Positions 26,258 to 36,401 of a stretch of 64,000 bases of DNA are shown piece after piece. Below the pieces are notes generated by a model. The model made no database searches and had not been told where the DNA came from. It saw nothing but the letters and a program-made list of their open reading frames with translations. The stretch is from Burkholderiales bacterium (lineage in GTDB: Bacteria; Pseudomonadota; Gammaproteobacteria; Burkholderiales; Burkholderiaceae_E): positions 39,421 to 103,420 of the forward strand of contig CANKWX010000005.1 of NCBI GenBank assembly GCA_947487165.1. Reading direction: 5' to 3'. Position 1 is the stretch's first letter. Every line of letters starts with the position of its first letter. The translations under genes and the position numbers were made by a program.

Positions 26258-27901
26258 TCAAACCAGCTCAAACCCCTTGAAGCCGCCGGCGATCATGTCA
26301 TCACAGGCTCTGCGATAGGCCGGAATGCCGCCCAGATAGGCGATCAGTTCGCGCTTGCTGCCGTCAGGGCCCTCGCGTCGATACCACGAGTTCATGTTGC
26401 GACCGATCATGGTCGGCTCCGACACCGCCCGGTGGTGATCCATCCAGGCCTGCTGCGTCTGCGCCGACGGCTGAATCGAGCGCAGGCCCTTGCTGCGAAC
26501 GAAACCGATGGCATCGGCAATCCAGTCGCACTGCTGATCGACGCACACCGGCACGTTGCAGATCGCGGCCGCCGGTGCAAACGGCGCCATGGTCATGAAG
26601 AGATTGGGAAAGCCGTGAACCTGCATGCCGACGGTTGTGCAGAGCTCCTCGCTCCAGAGCTGCTTCAGTGACACGCCGGCGGCACCGCGAATATCGATCC
26701 GGTTGATCGAACCGACGCCTGAATCGAAGCCGGTGGCATAGATGATGACGTCGAGCTCATGGTGGCCTGCCCGGGTGCGGATGCCGCTGGCATTGATCGA
26801 GTCGATCGGATCCTCGCGCAGATCGACCAGCGATACATTGTCGCGACTGAAGGCCTCGAAATAGCCGTTTTCAAGGGGTACCCGGCGCGTTCCAAAGCTG
26901 TAGTCGGTCGGGATCAGCTTGGCAGCAAGCGCGGGATCCTTGATGCGCTCGCGCATGCGATCGCGAACGAACTGGGTCACATAGTCATTGGCCTGCTGAT
27001 TGCTCTGGAAATCGGCAAAGGAATTGCCCCAGATGCTGAGATTGCCCGAGTCCCAGATGGCCTGCATATGCGCGTCGCGCTGATCCGCGGGCAGGTCCCT
27101 GAAGTAGGGCGGATCCTCGAACACGAATCCGCCTCGCGACCAGCGCACCTTTTTGCTGAGCTCATCAAAGGACTCCCGCATCCAGGTGAGGTCGGATTCG
27201 GTGATCTTCGGATTTTTCATCGGCACCGCGTAATTGGGCGTGCGCTGAAACACCGTGAGATGAGCCACCTGCGACGCGATCGTCTGGATGACCTGGATCC
27301 CGGTAGCCGCTGTGCCGATGACCGCCACCCGCTTGCCCGCGAGATCGACGCCCTCCTTTGGCCAGTGACTGGTGTGGCAGCTCACGCCGGCAAAGCTGTC
27401 GTGCCCCTTGAAGGGCGGGATCTTCGGCGTCGACAGACCACCGGTGTTGAACACCACAAAGCGGGCGACCAGGGTTTCGCCTGCGTCGGTCGTGACCCGC
27501 CAGGTACCGGTTGCGTCGTCGAAAACCGCCGATGTCACCCGGGTGCTGAAGCTGATGTGACGACGCAGATCAAACTTGTCGACCACATGATTGACGTAGC
27601 GCTCGATCTCCGGCTGCGCAGGAAAGGTCTCGGTCCAGTCCGACTCATCCCAGAGCTCGCGAGAAAACCAGAACTGGTAGTGCGGAAAGTGCGAGTCGAC
27701 TCGGGCCCCAGGATAGCGATTCCAGAACCACACGCCGCCGACCCCATCGGCCGCCTCGAAGGCCCGCACGCTCAGTCCATCCTGAAGCAGGCGATAGAGC
27801 TGATAGACCCCGCCGATACCGGCGCCGACCACGATCGCATCCAGCATCTGCGGTGTCGGTGTGCCGGGGTCTTTGCCTGGCTCAAGCTGATTGACCGACA
27901 T
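26258..27901 (-). CDS. Flavin-containing Baeyer-Villiger-type monooxygenase
   Basis: The protein has 547 residues. The first FAD Rossmann motif VVGAGIGG is near residue 25. The Baeyer-Villiger fingerprint FAGVSCHTSHWP spans 170-181 (pattern FxGxxxHxxxWP). The NADPH motif VAVIGTAATGIQVI follows near 189. Enzymes such as cyclohexanone, steroid and phenylacetone monooxygenase share this layout and insert oxygen next to a ketone. The substrate cannot be deduced. The gene is transcribed away from a MarR regulator gene, with a 15-bp imperfect palindrome between them. Confidence 0.92.
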   Translation of the reverse strand: MSVNQLEPGKDPGTPTPQMLDAIVVGAGIGGVYQLYRLLQDGLSVRAFEAADGVGGVWFWNRYPGARVDSHFPHYQFWFSRELWDESDWTETFPAQPEIERYVNHVVDKFDLRRHISFSTRVTSAVFDDATGTWRVTTDAGETLVARFVVFNTGGLSTPKIPPFKGHDSFAGVSCHTSHWPKEGVDLAGKRVAVIGTAATGIQVIQTIASQVAHLTVFQRTPNYAVPMKNPKITESDLTWMRESFDELSKKVRWSRGGFVFEDPPYFRDLPADQRDAHMQAIWDSGNLSIWGNSFADFQSNQQANDYVTQFVRDRMRERIKDPALAAKLIPTDYSFGTRRVPLENGYFEAFSRDNVSLVDLREDPIDSINASGIRTRAGHHELDVIIYATGFDSGVGSINRIDIRGAAGVSLKQLWSEELCTTVGMQVHGFPNLFMTMAPFAPAAAICNVPVCVDQQCDWIADAIGFVRSKGLRSIQPSAQTQQAWMDHHRAVSEPTMIGRNMNSWYRREGPDGSKRELIAYLGGIPAYRRACDDMIAGGFKGFELV

Positions 27902-27998
27902 GGGCTTCTCCTACGGTAGCGGTTGTTCGAAATCGGACACATCCCTTGACGCCAGACCGGCATGACAGCCAAGACCCGGGACTTTGGCCGAGACAATA

Positions 27999-28013
27999 GG
28001 TAACGTTGTTATC
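27999..28013. promoter_or_regulatory. Candidate MarR operator between the monooxygenase and marR-type genes
   Basis: GGTAAC-GTT-GTTATC is a 15-bp imperfect palindrome (5 of 6 positions paired), about 98 bp from the monooxygenase start and 85 bp from the regulator start. Location and size suit a MarR dimer controlling both divergent promoters; binding is inferred. Confidence 0.45.
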
Positions 28014-28097
28014 GATGTCAAGTGCATCAGATGATCGGCGACGTCCATTGACCTACACTGGGTGTACGAACACCCTGCGGCCTGTGCCGCGCATCCG

Positions 28098-28565
28098 ATG
28101 ACCGCCAGCAAGCAGCCCGCACCCGGTACAAAGCGTCCGATCGACATGCGCTATCTCGAGAGCACGGTCGGCTATTCGATCCGTCGCGCGCAGATGGCGG
28201 TCTTTCAGCACATCTACGAAAGCTTCGACGACAAGGCGCTCACGCTGGTCCAGTTTTCGGTGATGGCCGTCGCTGCCGACAACCCCGGTGTGACCCAGTC
28301 CGAACTTGCTCAGGTGCTGGCGGTCGAACGACCGCGCATCGTCCCGATCCTCAACCGGCTCGAGGAACTCGGGTTTGCCAAGCGCGTGGTGAGCGAGGAC
28401 GACAAGCGCAACCGCCAGATTGTGCTGACCGCCTCAGGCGCAGCGCGGCTGCGTGAGCTCAAACGCCGCTTTGCGGCGCACGAGCGAGAGCTTGACGAAC
28501 TGCTGGGCAAGCGAAAAACGGGCTTGCTCGACGCGCTGCACCGATTGAGCGGGATCGGGGAATAA
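28098..28565 (+). CDS. MarR-family transcriptional regulator
   Basis: 155 residues from ATG 28098 (an in-frame GTG at 28062 is a less likely start). The winged helix is clear: VTQSELAQVLAVERPRIVPILNRLEELGFAKRVVSEDDKRNRQIVLTASG, with the wing motif DDKRNRQ in the usual place. Flanking helices would form the dimer interface. MarR proteins are usually repressors released by small aromatic or phenolic ligands. Divergent placement suggests control of the Baeyer-Villiger-type monooxygenase. Confidence 0.9.
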   Translation: MTASKQPAPGTKRPIDMRYLESTVGYSIRRAQMAVFQHIYESFDDKALTLVQFSVMAVAADNPGVTQSELAQVLAVERPRIVPILNRLEELGFAKRVVSEDDKRNRQIVLTASGAARLRELKRRFAAHERELDELLGKRKTGLLDALHRLSGIGE

Positions 28566-28637
28566 GACAGGCGTCCTGGCCACCGTCGAATCCACGGCTC
28601 AATCGGCTTTAGACCCGGTTGTCAGGCCGCGATGAAC

Positions 28638-28994
28638 TCAGCGCCCGAACAGCGCCTTGGTGACGGTCTTGTCCACTTTGTCGCTGTTCTTGGACACGTG
28701 ACAGACCTTTTCCTTGACCTTGCAATCCACGCCATTGCTGAAGCCGAACCAGGTGAGGTCATACTTTTCGACGCCACCCGCATCCTTGATTCGGCCCATC
28801 ACGGTCGCTTCAGCCTTTTCGCCGAGGTACTCCTTGGTGTAGCCAAGCGAGATGCCCTCGGAGTCGGCGCAGAACTGCGCCTTCTTGTCGCAGACTACGC
28901 CAGGCATCGGCGAATACACCGCCCCTTTCGGCTGCGCGGCAACCGCGAGCGAAGAAGCCAGACCCAGTACAAACAGCAAAGAAAGACGTTTCAT
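28638..28994 (-). CDS. Small secreted protein, YcgJ/Fels-1-like
   Basis: The protein has 118 residues. The signal peptide MKRLSLLFVLGLASSLAVAAQ is obvious. The mature part has four cysteines (VVCDKKAQFCADSEGISLGYTKEYLGE and VDCKVKEKVCHVS), likely two disulfides. The CDxxxQFCADSxGISxxxTxxYLG pattern recalls the YcgJ/Fels-1 prophage protein family of unknown function. Single gene, convergent with the marR gene. Confidence 0.7.
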   Translation of the reverse strand: MKRLSLLFVLGLASSLAVAAQPKGAVYSPMPGVVCDKKAQFCADSEGISLGYTKEYLGEKAEATVMGRIKDAGGVEKYDLTWFGFSNGVDCKVKEKVCHVSKNSDKVDKTVTKALFGR

Positions 28995-29144
28995 GTCAGA
29001 CCTCTCGGATTGTGTAATGGTGAGTGGCCCTCGGGCGATTTGGTCACTCCCTGAGCATCAGGCCGCCTTTGAGCCTACCACTTGCCCGTTTCACCATGGC
29101 ACCATGCCTTCTTTGGCCCGGTCAACCCACCACTGGAAATCACC

Positions 29145-29381
29145 ATGAAGGCTCATGTCGCTCAGACCACCCCTTACGCCGTCGCCGTCGAAGCCGGCAA
29201 ATCCTATTACTGGTGCGCCTGCGGCCTGAGCAAATCGCAGCCGTTTTGCGATGGCTCCCACAAGGGCAGCGACTTCGCCCCGGTGAAGTACGAGGCCAAG
29301 ACCAGCTCGACGGTCTACTTCTGCGGCTGCAAGCAAAGCAAGAACGGCGCGCTTTGCGACGGATCGCACAAGTCAATTTGA
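29145..29381 (+). CDS. Double CDGSH iron-sulfur domain protein
   Basis: The protein has 78 residues. Two CDGSH motifs are visible, CACGLSKSQPFCDGSH (residues 25-40) and CGCKQSKNGALCDGSH (60-75). Each has the three-Cys, one-His ligand set for a 2Fe-2S cluster as in mitoNEET-type proteins. Bacterial two-motif members are small soluble redox or cluster-transfer proteins. The stop lies 12 bp from the distal attachment repeat of the genomic island, so before insertion this gene was the downstream neighbour of mnmE. Confidence 0.9.
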   Translation: MKAHVAQTTPYAVAVEAGKSYYWCACGLSKSQPFCDGSHKGSDFAPVKYEAKTSSTVYFCGCKQSKNGALCDGSHKSI

Positions 29382-29393
29382 GGTTTCGGGTTT

Positions 29394-29411
29394 CTACTTC
29401 CCGATGCAGAA
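29394..29411 (-). repeat. Distal attachment-site repeat of the island
   Basis: Minus strand TTCTGCATCGGGAAGTAG, a copy of the last 18 bp of mnmE (F-C-I-G-K-stop) with one difference from the gene's own copy. It lies in non-coding sequence just after the CDGSH gene, 11.4 kb from mnmE. Confidence 0.85.
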
Positions 29412-29573
29412 TTTCACGCGCGCTGGAAAGCCGCATGGTTGCTGGGGTTCAGGGGGGAGGGGGGTGATGTGTACATGGGCGTGTACACGGAATGGCGGAA
29501 TCGAAAGCTTTGTTTCGGCCGCCTGCCACGCATCGGCCCTGGCCGCGATGCGATGAAGCGCTCCGAACGGTGA
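29412..29573. other. Non-coding end of the island with paired GTGTAC sites
   Basis: Between the distal repeat and hsdR no gene is seen. TGTGTACA (29468-29475) and GTGTACAC (29481-29488) are two palindromic units with GTGTAC cores 12 bp apart, a possible arm-type or regulatory site of the element. A G-rich run precedes them. Confidence 0.4.
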
Positions 29574-32500
29574 TCAGCCCTGTCCGGTCGATACAGCCGC
29601 CAAACCGCCCGCACCCCGATCCGGATACCGCTCATACACATGCTCAAAGACTGCCGCGCACTTCTGGTTGTATAGCTCGGGCGTGTACGCCCGCGGCAGG
29701 CCGCCGTCGAGGGTGTCCTCGATCGCGAGCTTGATCTGTGAACGTGCGGCCGACTTCTGCCGCCAGCTCAGCACCAGTAGCTGCTTGAGCCGCGTGAGCA
29801 AGTCGCGCGCTACCTTCTTTACTTCGGTGCGCTCCTCGGTCGAAAGCTCGGGCGACGGCCTGGTGAGAATGTCGAAAATGACGAGCTCATCTTCGCTAAG
29901 GTTCTCGCGAACATGGCGCTGCTCCTCGTCGTTCAGGCTGCCGGAGAGATTGACCAGCTCCTGGAACAGCTCCTCGACGCTGCGGCTGCCAGCGTTATAA
30001 CTCTCGATCAGTGCCTCAAACTTGTCAGCAAAGTCAGCCCGCAGGGGATTGGCTTCGATCATCTTTTCAAGCTGCGCGCGTACCGCGGTCTTGAGCACCT
30101 CAATCTCGGTTTTCTGATGCCTGGACTGCCTGAACTTGCTGGCCAGCGCTTCAAAATTGATCTTCGAGAGGTCGAGCACTGGCACCGTGCCCTGAACGAT
30201 CTCGTGACCAGTGATCGAGGCATCGAGCAACACATTGATGCCGGCCATTACCGCGCTTATGTCGGGCTGATTTGGATTGAGCTTGGCTCGTATCGCCTCA
30301 GCCAGCGTGGCCAGGCAGGCAACGCGGCCCGCATGCACGAGCGCCGCCAGATCGGGCTTAACCGCCCGGTAAAGCGTGCCCACCAACCGCTCGTGGCCGA
30401 AGAAGTCGCGGCGCAGTGCGTCGGGCGAGATCAGCTCGTTCACGCCATCGGCGATCTTCTTCAACCGCTGGAAGTCACCCAGCGGCAGCGCCTCAATGCC
30501 GGCGAGGTCCACCCCCTTGTTCGCGCAATACGAACTGGCGTCTTCCACCGCGCGGGCCAGGGCCCGCGCCAGCTCAGCCTTGTCGCGCACCGGGTTAGCG
30601 CTGCCCCCGCCCGAGCCGTAAATAGCCAGCGCCTTCTCGAGCGAGGCGAAGACATTCGCGTAGTCCACGATCACGCCGCTGTGTTTGCCAGGGAACACAC
30701 GGTTGGCCCGAGCGATGGTCTGCATCAGCGTGTGGTTGCGCATCGGCTTGTCGAGGTACACCGTGGAACAGCTCGGCGCATCGAAGCCGGTGAGCCACAT
30801 CGCGCAGACGAAAACCAGCCGTAATGGGTCGGTGGTGTCCTTGAACTTCTCGTCCAGCCCGGGCTGCGAGTCGTTCATACGCTTGCGGTGCGGCTCGATG
30901 TCCAGGCCCAGCGTGGCCATCTGCGCGATCTCGTTTTGACCCGGCGACACGATCACCGCCATGTCGGTGGTGTTCAGCGCATCAAGGCGGCGCTTGAGCT
31001 CCGCCTTTTGCACATCGCGCCGTGCCTGCTCGGCTGATCGTTCGTCCCCCAGCGGTCGCATCGCCAGCTCGCCCAGCTCGGTCTGCACACGCTTCGTCTC
31101 ATCCGCCCAGTGCTGGCGCACCTTGTCATGCATACGCAGCGCGGTGGCCTTGTCGATGGACACCACCATCGCTTTGCCAAAAAAACCGCGGTCAAGGAAG
31201 TGACGCACGATGTCGCTGGCCACCGCTTCGAGCCGGTCGTCGCGGGTGATCAGGTGGTACTGCCGGCCCAGCTCACGTTCCAGCCGGGCCTCCTGGTCAG
31301 GGTCGAGGGCGGCGTTCTCGATGAGCTCATAGATCTCATCGTTGAGATCCGCGTTGACCAGCTGCAACTCGGGTGTGCGGTTCTCGTAGAAGAGCGGCAC
31401 CGTGGCACCGTCCTCGATGGACTGCTGAAAATCGTAGACCGACACATAGTCGCCAAAGACCTCGCGCGTACGCTCCTCGCCTGCGATCAGCGGCGTGCCG
31501 GTGAAGGCCAGGAAGGTGGCGCGCGGCAGCGCAGCGCGCATGTTCAGCGCGAGCGTGTCGTACTGGCTGCGGTGCGCCTCGTCGGTCAGTACGATCACAT
31601 CCGAGCGGTCGCACAGCATCTCGGTGGTCTGGAACTTGTGCACCAGCGTGAAGACATAGCGCTGGTTGCCCGCGAGCAGCTCGCGCAGGTGCGCGCCGCT
31701 GGTGGCATGGCTGTCGGCCGCCCCGCCCACTGCGCCCGTGGCCTTGAAGGTCTTGGCGATCTGCTCGTCGAGCTCCACCCGATCGGTCACGATCACGAAG
31801 GTCCAGTTGCCCGGCAGCGTGCGCAGCACCTTCTGCGCAAAGAACACCATCGAGAAGCTCTTGCCGCTGCCCTGCGTCTGCCAGAACACGCCGCCGCGGC
31901 CATGGCCCATGGAGCGCGCCTGCAGCATCGAGGCGATGGCGTTGTTCACGCCCAGAAACTGGTGGTTCTGCGCGAACACCTTCACCAGCGACGCCTTGTG
32001 CTCCGAGAACAGGGTGAAGTTCTCGACCAGATCAAGCAGCCGGGCGGGATGGCAGGTGCCGCGCAGCATCACCTCCAGCGATACGCGGCGCGGTTCGTCC
32101 TCGCGCTCGATGCGCTTCCACTCCACCCAGCGCTCCCAGTCGGCGGTGAGCGAACCCACTCGGCTGTCGGTGCCGTTGCTCGCGATCATCAGCGCGTTGA
32201 AGACGAAGAGCGCTGGGATCTGCTCCTTGTAGTGCGTGAGGTTTTCGTCAAAGGCCGCGCGCGCCGGCACGCCGGGCTTTTTCAGCTCGATCACCACCCA
32301 CGGCAGGCCGTTCACGAAACCCACCAGGTCGGGCCGGCAGGTATAGAGCGCGCCCGTAACGCTGAACTGACTCACCAGCAGGAAGTCGTTGCCAGCCGGG
32401 TTCGTCCAGTCGATCACGCGCACGCGTTCGGTCTTCTGCCCACCGTGCACCGGATCGGGTACCGAAACGGCCACGCCGTCTTTCAGCAGCGCGTAGACCT

Positions 32501-32786
32501 CGCGGTTGGCTGCGGTCAGGCTCATGGCCGAGCGGTCGCGGCTGAGCTCGTCGACGGCACGGGTGAGCGCCTCGGCCGCGGTGGCCGGGTTCAGTCGTTC
32601 GAGCGCTGCGTGTAGTCGGCCTGTCAGCACCACCTCGCCCTTGGTCTCGCGGCCCAGACTACCTGGGGTGCTGGTCTGTCCGAAGACCTCCTCCAGCGCC
32701 GACACCGTCTGCCAGCCGAGCGCGCCGAACAGCCCGATGGCGGGCTGCTCGACGAGCTGGTCTTCGGTGTAGGCGTGGGTGGTCAT
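29574..32786 (-). CDS. hsdR: Type I restriction enzyme, R subunit
   Basis: The 1070 residues are a normal HsdR length. The N-terminal nuclease has DLVGFVNGLPWVVIELKKPG, giving Asp153 and the E-x-K pair Glu167/Lys169. The translocase has Walker A QTQGSGKS (about 304-310) and the DEAH box TDEAHRSQ (402-405). The C-terminal helical region is complete. HsdR cuts DNA after ATP-driven translocation when HsdM/HsdS find an unmodified site. It is separated from hsdS and hsdM by three other genes, yet all read the same way. The frame is intact. Confidence 0.96.
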   Translation of the reverse strand: MTTHAYTEDQLVEQPAIGLFGALGWQTVSALEEVFGQTSTPGSLGRETKGEVVLTGRLHAALERLNPATAAEALTRAVDELSRDRSAMSLTAANREVYALLKDGVAVSVPDPVHGGQKTERVRVIDWTNPAGNDFLLVSQFSVTGALYTCRPDLVGFVNGLPWVVIELKKPGVPARAAFDENLTHYKEQIPALFVFNALMIASNGTDSRVGSLTADWERWVEWKRIEREDEPRRVSLEVMLRGTCHPARLLDLVENFTLFSEHKASLVKVFAQNHQFLGVNNAIASMLQARSMGHGRGGVFWQTQGSGKSFSMVFFAQKVLRTLPGNWTFVIVTDRVELDEQIAKTFKATGAVGGAADSHATSGAHLRELLAGNQRYVFTLVHKFQTTEMLCDRSDVIVLTDEAHRSQYDTLALNMRAALPRATFLAFTGTPLIAGEERTREVFGDYVSVYDFQQSIEDGATVPLFYENRTPELQLVNADLNDEIYELIENAALDPDQEARLERELGRQYHLITRDDRLEAVASDIVRHFLDRGFFGKAMVVSIDKATALRMHDKVRQHWADETKRVQTELGELAMRPLGDERSAEQARRDVQKAELKRRLDALNTTDMAVIVSPGQNEIAQMATLGLDIEPHRKRMNDSQPGLDEKFKDTTDPLRLVFVCAMWLTGFDAPSCSTVYLDKPMRNHTLMQTIARANRVFPGKHSGVIVDYANVFASLEKALAIYGSGGGSANPVRDKAELARALARAVEDASSYCANKGVDLAGIEALPLGDFQRLKKIADGVNELISPDALRRDFFGHERLVGTLYRAVKPDLAALVHAGRVACLATLAEAIRAKLNPNQPDISAVMAGINVLLDASITGHEIVQGTVPVLDLSKINFEALASKFRQSRHQKTEIEVLKTAVRAQLEKMIEANPLRADFADKFEALIESYNAGSRSVEELFQELVNLSGSLNDEEQRHVRENLSEDELVIFDILTRPSPELSTEERTEVKKVARDLLTRLKQLLVLSWRQKSAARSQIKLAIEDTLDGGLPRAYTPELYNQKCAAVFEHVYERYPDRGAGGLAAVSTGQG

Positions 32787-32983
32787 CGGGGATGTTCGGC
32801 AGTGCGATCCGGCTGGTTCTATTCTGCAAGCACGGCCACGACGACGCCTGCAGAAAAGCGTAAGCGGTTGACCTGCAACGCTTTGTTGATCGGCCTTTCA
32901 GGCATGGCTAGGCCTTTATCCTGCACTCGGTCATGGCGGCAGCAACGGTGAGCGTTGGCATGGTTGAGCCGCCCAACTGCCGG

Positions 32984-34453
32984 TCACGCCCAGTAAGGAA
33001 CATATTCGGCGAACTTCCTGGACTTGTTGTCGGGATCGGCCGGCTTGATGAGCCGCATGTCGAGCGCCTCTTGAATCAGCGCCGAGACCATGGGGCGTTG
33101 CTTCTCGGGCATCCTCAAGCGCGCGCGAAGGGTCGTGTTCGTCATCGTGGTGCCCGAGAAGTAGCGCAGCACAGCGTGCTGATGACAGGCCTCGAGCCGC
33201 TCCCGAACGGTCATGCGAGCGAAACTCCGCGGGTTTCGCAACGTGACCTTGAAGTAGGCAGCCTCCGCTGTGAAGTCGATGGGGGGCAAGCCCGCCTCCT
33301 CGACCGCCTGCCCCGCCTTGAGCAGACCGGACCCGCGTTCCTCACAGATTCGATAGCGGCGAAAGGCCTTGGCCAACAGCTCATTGCGGGACTCGGGTTG
33401 CGTGCCGATCAGCCGGTTCACCTGCTTTGATGGCAGCAACCCTCCCGGATTGCTCACTTCGACCCTGTCATCGAAGATCTCGACCATCGGCCCGGCCCCA
33501 CGGACGGTGAAATCCTGATGGATGAGGGCGTTGGCGATGACCTCGCGCAGGGCGATTTCCGGGTAGACCGTCTTAACCCGCCTGAGGCCTTGCTCGATGT
33601 GTTCGCTTTGGGGAAGCACCGCCATCACCCGCTGCATCAGGCTCTGAAAGCCGACGGCGTATCCCTGCGTCAACTCCTGCTCCAGCCGGGTCACGACCTT
33701 GTTGGTTCCCTCGTACACGATCAGGCGAACCGTCTTGCGCCCCACGTCGTCGAAGTCGGCCAGGTTCTCAGCGGCCGCCACCGCGCCAAGGTGCGTCACG
33801 TAGTTGCCACCGCTGGGGTTCGGTCGCACGAAGTCCTCTGCGACCATCCACGCCAGCAGCTCCTCGGTCGAAGAGGGTACTGGCCGCCCCAGCATTGCCA
33901 AAATGGGCCGCACCTGCAGCGCGGCGGTAACTTGGGCGTCCGTCAGGAGCGAGGTGGCATTGAGCGTCTCCCAGCGCGGCGTCCGACTGTTCAGCATCAG
34001 CGTGCCGATCTCTTGCCGTGACGCCCTTCGGGTACTGGCCCCCGAGCGAACGAAGGCGTCCTCCAGGCTCTTGCCTCTGAGGTGAACGGGCTTGACCGCA
34101 GACTCGGGCACATGTACCCACAAGAGTTGCGCACCCCTGAACTCGGCCACCGCATGCTCGATGATCTGCGGTGGATCCAAGGCATCGCGCCCAAGATTGG
34201 CCAACTGGGTGACGGTCTTCTCGACGCCGGCTTGATCGACATCCGCAGGAAGGCCGTGGGCATTGATGCCAAACACCAGCGTGCCGCCGCCCGGCAGATT
34301 GGCCATGGCCGACAGGTGCTCGGTCAGGCGCCGCTTGTCGGATGAGAGCGCCAGCTTCCAGTCGAGTTCGTTCAGCTCATGCGGTGGATCGCTCAAGCTG
34401 GCGACAAGAAGCTCTTGGGCATGGGACAGCCAACGCTTCATGCCGGTTTCCAC
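32984..34453 (-). CDS. ATP-binding protein with AlbA_2 domain (COG2865/Schlafen-like)
   Basis: 489 residues from GTG 34453, or 485 from ATG 34441. The N-terminal half has the AlbA_2 (Schlafen-AlbA) pattern: LSAMANLPGGGTLVFGINAHG and KSLEDAFVRSGASTRRASRQE. The C-terminal half has a GHKL-like ATP-binding core: LREVIANALIHQDFTVRGAGPMVEIFDDRVEVSNPGGLLP and RYRICEERGSGLLKA. A winged-helix-like tail follows. Such genes are frequent inside type I R-M loci in bacterial defence islands, but their role is not established. It lies between hsdR and the truncated DUF1016-like gene. Confidence 0.8.
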   Translation of the reverse strand: METGMKRWLSHAQELLVASLSDPPHELNELDWKLALSSDKRRLTEHLSAMANLPGGGTLVFGINAHGLPADVDQAGVEKTVTQLANLGRDALDPPQIIEHAVAEFRGAQLLWVHVPESAVKPVHLRGKSLEDAFVRSGASTRRASRQEIGTLMLNSRTPRWETLNATSLLTDAQVTAALQVRPILAMLGRPVPSSTEELLAWMVAEDFVRPNPSGGNYVTHLGAVAAAENLADFDDVGRKTVRLIVYEGTNKVVTRLEQELTQGYAVGFQSLMQRVMAVLPQSEHIEQGLRRVKTVYPEIALREVIANALIHQDFTVRGAGPMVEIFDDRVEVSNPGGLLPSKQVNRLIGTQPESRNELLAKAFRRYRICEERGSGLLKAGQAVEEAGLPPIDFTAEAAYFKVTLRNPRSFARMTVRERLEACHQHAVLRYFSGTTMTNTTLRARLRMPEKQRPMVSALIQEALDMRLIKPADPDNKSRKFAEYVPYWA

Positions 34454-34974
34454 TTAAATGAAAAAGGCTTGTATGACAAGCACTTAGCGACGTCGACCGG
34501 TTTCGACTGAAATAAGTTCAGGCCATGATCCGAGCCTGGCTCCGCTACTCGGCAGCAGGTCATGAATGTGCCTGGCGGTCTGCAACCTAGCGGCTCATCG
34601 CGCACCTTGTCCAGCAGCGTGAGCTGGTGATACCAGGGCAATTGTGCAAGCACCCCTTGCACAAATTGCGCATCCGGCCACGCCTGCGCAAAGGACCTCA
34701 TGTACTTGAGGTTGCGCGGCGAGAACCCCTTCATGTCAGGGAAGGCATTGCGCAGATCCAGCGCCAGCCGTTCGATGACCTTGGTGCCCCAGCCCTCCCG
34801 GCCTTGCCGGGCCAGGATGTCCCGACCGATCTGCCAGTACAGCAGCACTAGTTCGCGGTTGACCGCGAGCGCGGCACGCTGTTGGGCAGCGTGGATGCGC
34901 CCCTTCAGCTCGGCAAGCCAAGGGCCGTAGTCGGCGGGTAGTGGCACGATGCCAGTCACGGGAACACCCTGCAC
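34438..34974 (-). pseudogene. Truncated DUF1016 (YhcG-type) gene, N-terminal domain only
   Basis: The open frame gives 178 residues from GTG 34974. Residues 1-120 match the DUF1016 N-terminal domain: ALAVNRELVLLYWQIGRDIL, GTKVIERLALDLRNAFPDMKGFSPRNLKYMRSFAQAWP and LPWYHQLTLLDKVRD. Full-length family members continue into a PDDEXK nuclease domain. Here the homology stops right after LDKVRD and an unrelated, Cys/Pro-containing tail follows to the stop. This looks like a deletion junction near 34610. The end overlaps the AlbA_2 gene by 16 bp. A surviving function as a DNA-binding fragment cannot be excluded. Confidence 0.7.
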
Positions 34975-34976
34975 GA

Positions 34977-35180
34977 TCAGCCGCGGACGGCGGGAGGTGC
35001 CGCCCGGAGCTGGTGTGTATCCGGGATGAAGTGGTGCGGATCACCCAGGCCCAGCGCTTCGGCGAGCGCATCGAGGTTGGCGGCCTGAGCCAGCCAGTGC
35101 GTGACGTCGCCGGCCTCGTGCTTCCAGGCTTCGCGCAGCGGCAGGAGTTCGAGCTTGCTCAGGGGCTTGGCAGTGGGCAT
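34977..35180 (-). pseudogene. Truncated DUF4268-like gene fragment
   Basis: 67 residues. The beginning, PLSKLELLPLREAWKHEAGDVTHWLAQAANLDALAEALGL, resembles the N-terminus of DUF4268-type proteins that commonly accompany type I R-M genes. In those, a nuclease-like domain follows; here the frame breaks off into an unrelated short tail. It starts 3 bp after the hsdS stop and ends 2 bp before the DUF1016-like start. Together the two fragments look like the scar of one or two deletions. Confidence 0.55.
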
Positions 35181-35183
35181 GGC

Positions 35184-36397
<1,214 letters not shown>

Positions 36398-36401
<4 letters not shown>

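Noticed and set aside
31110..32615. 501-residue open frame antisense to hsdR
   Set aside because: Same artefact: mirror of a well-recognised gene, His/Arg-rich translation, no plausible start signal.
34438..34974. Complete DUF1016 nuclease
   Set aside because: Homology ends after about 120 residues and no PDDEXK core is present.
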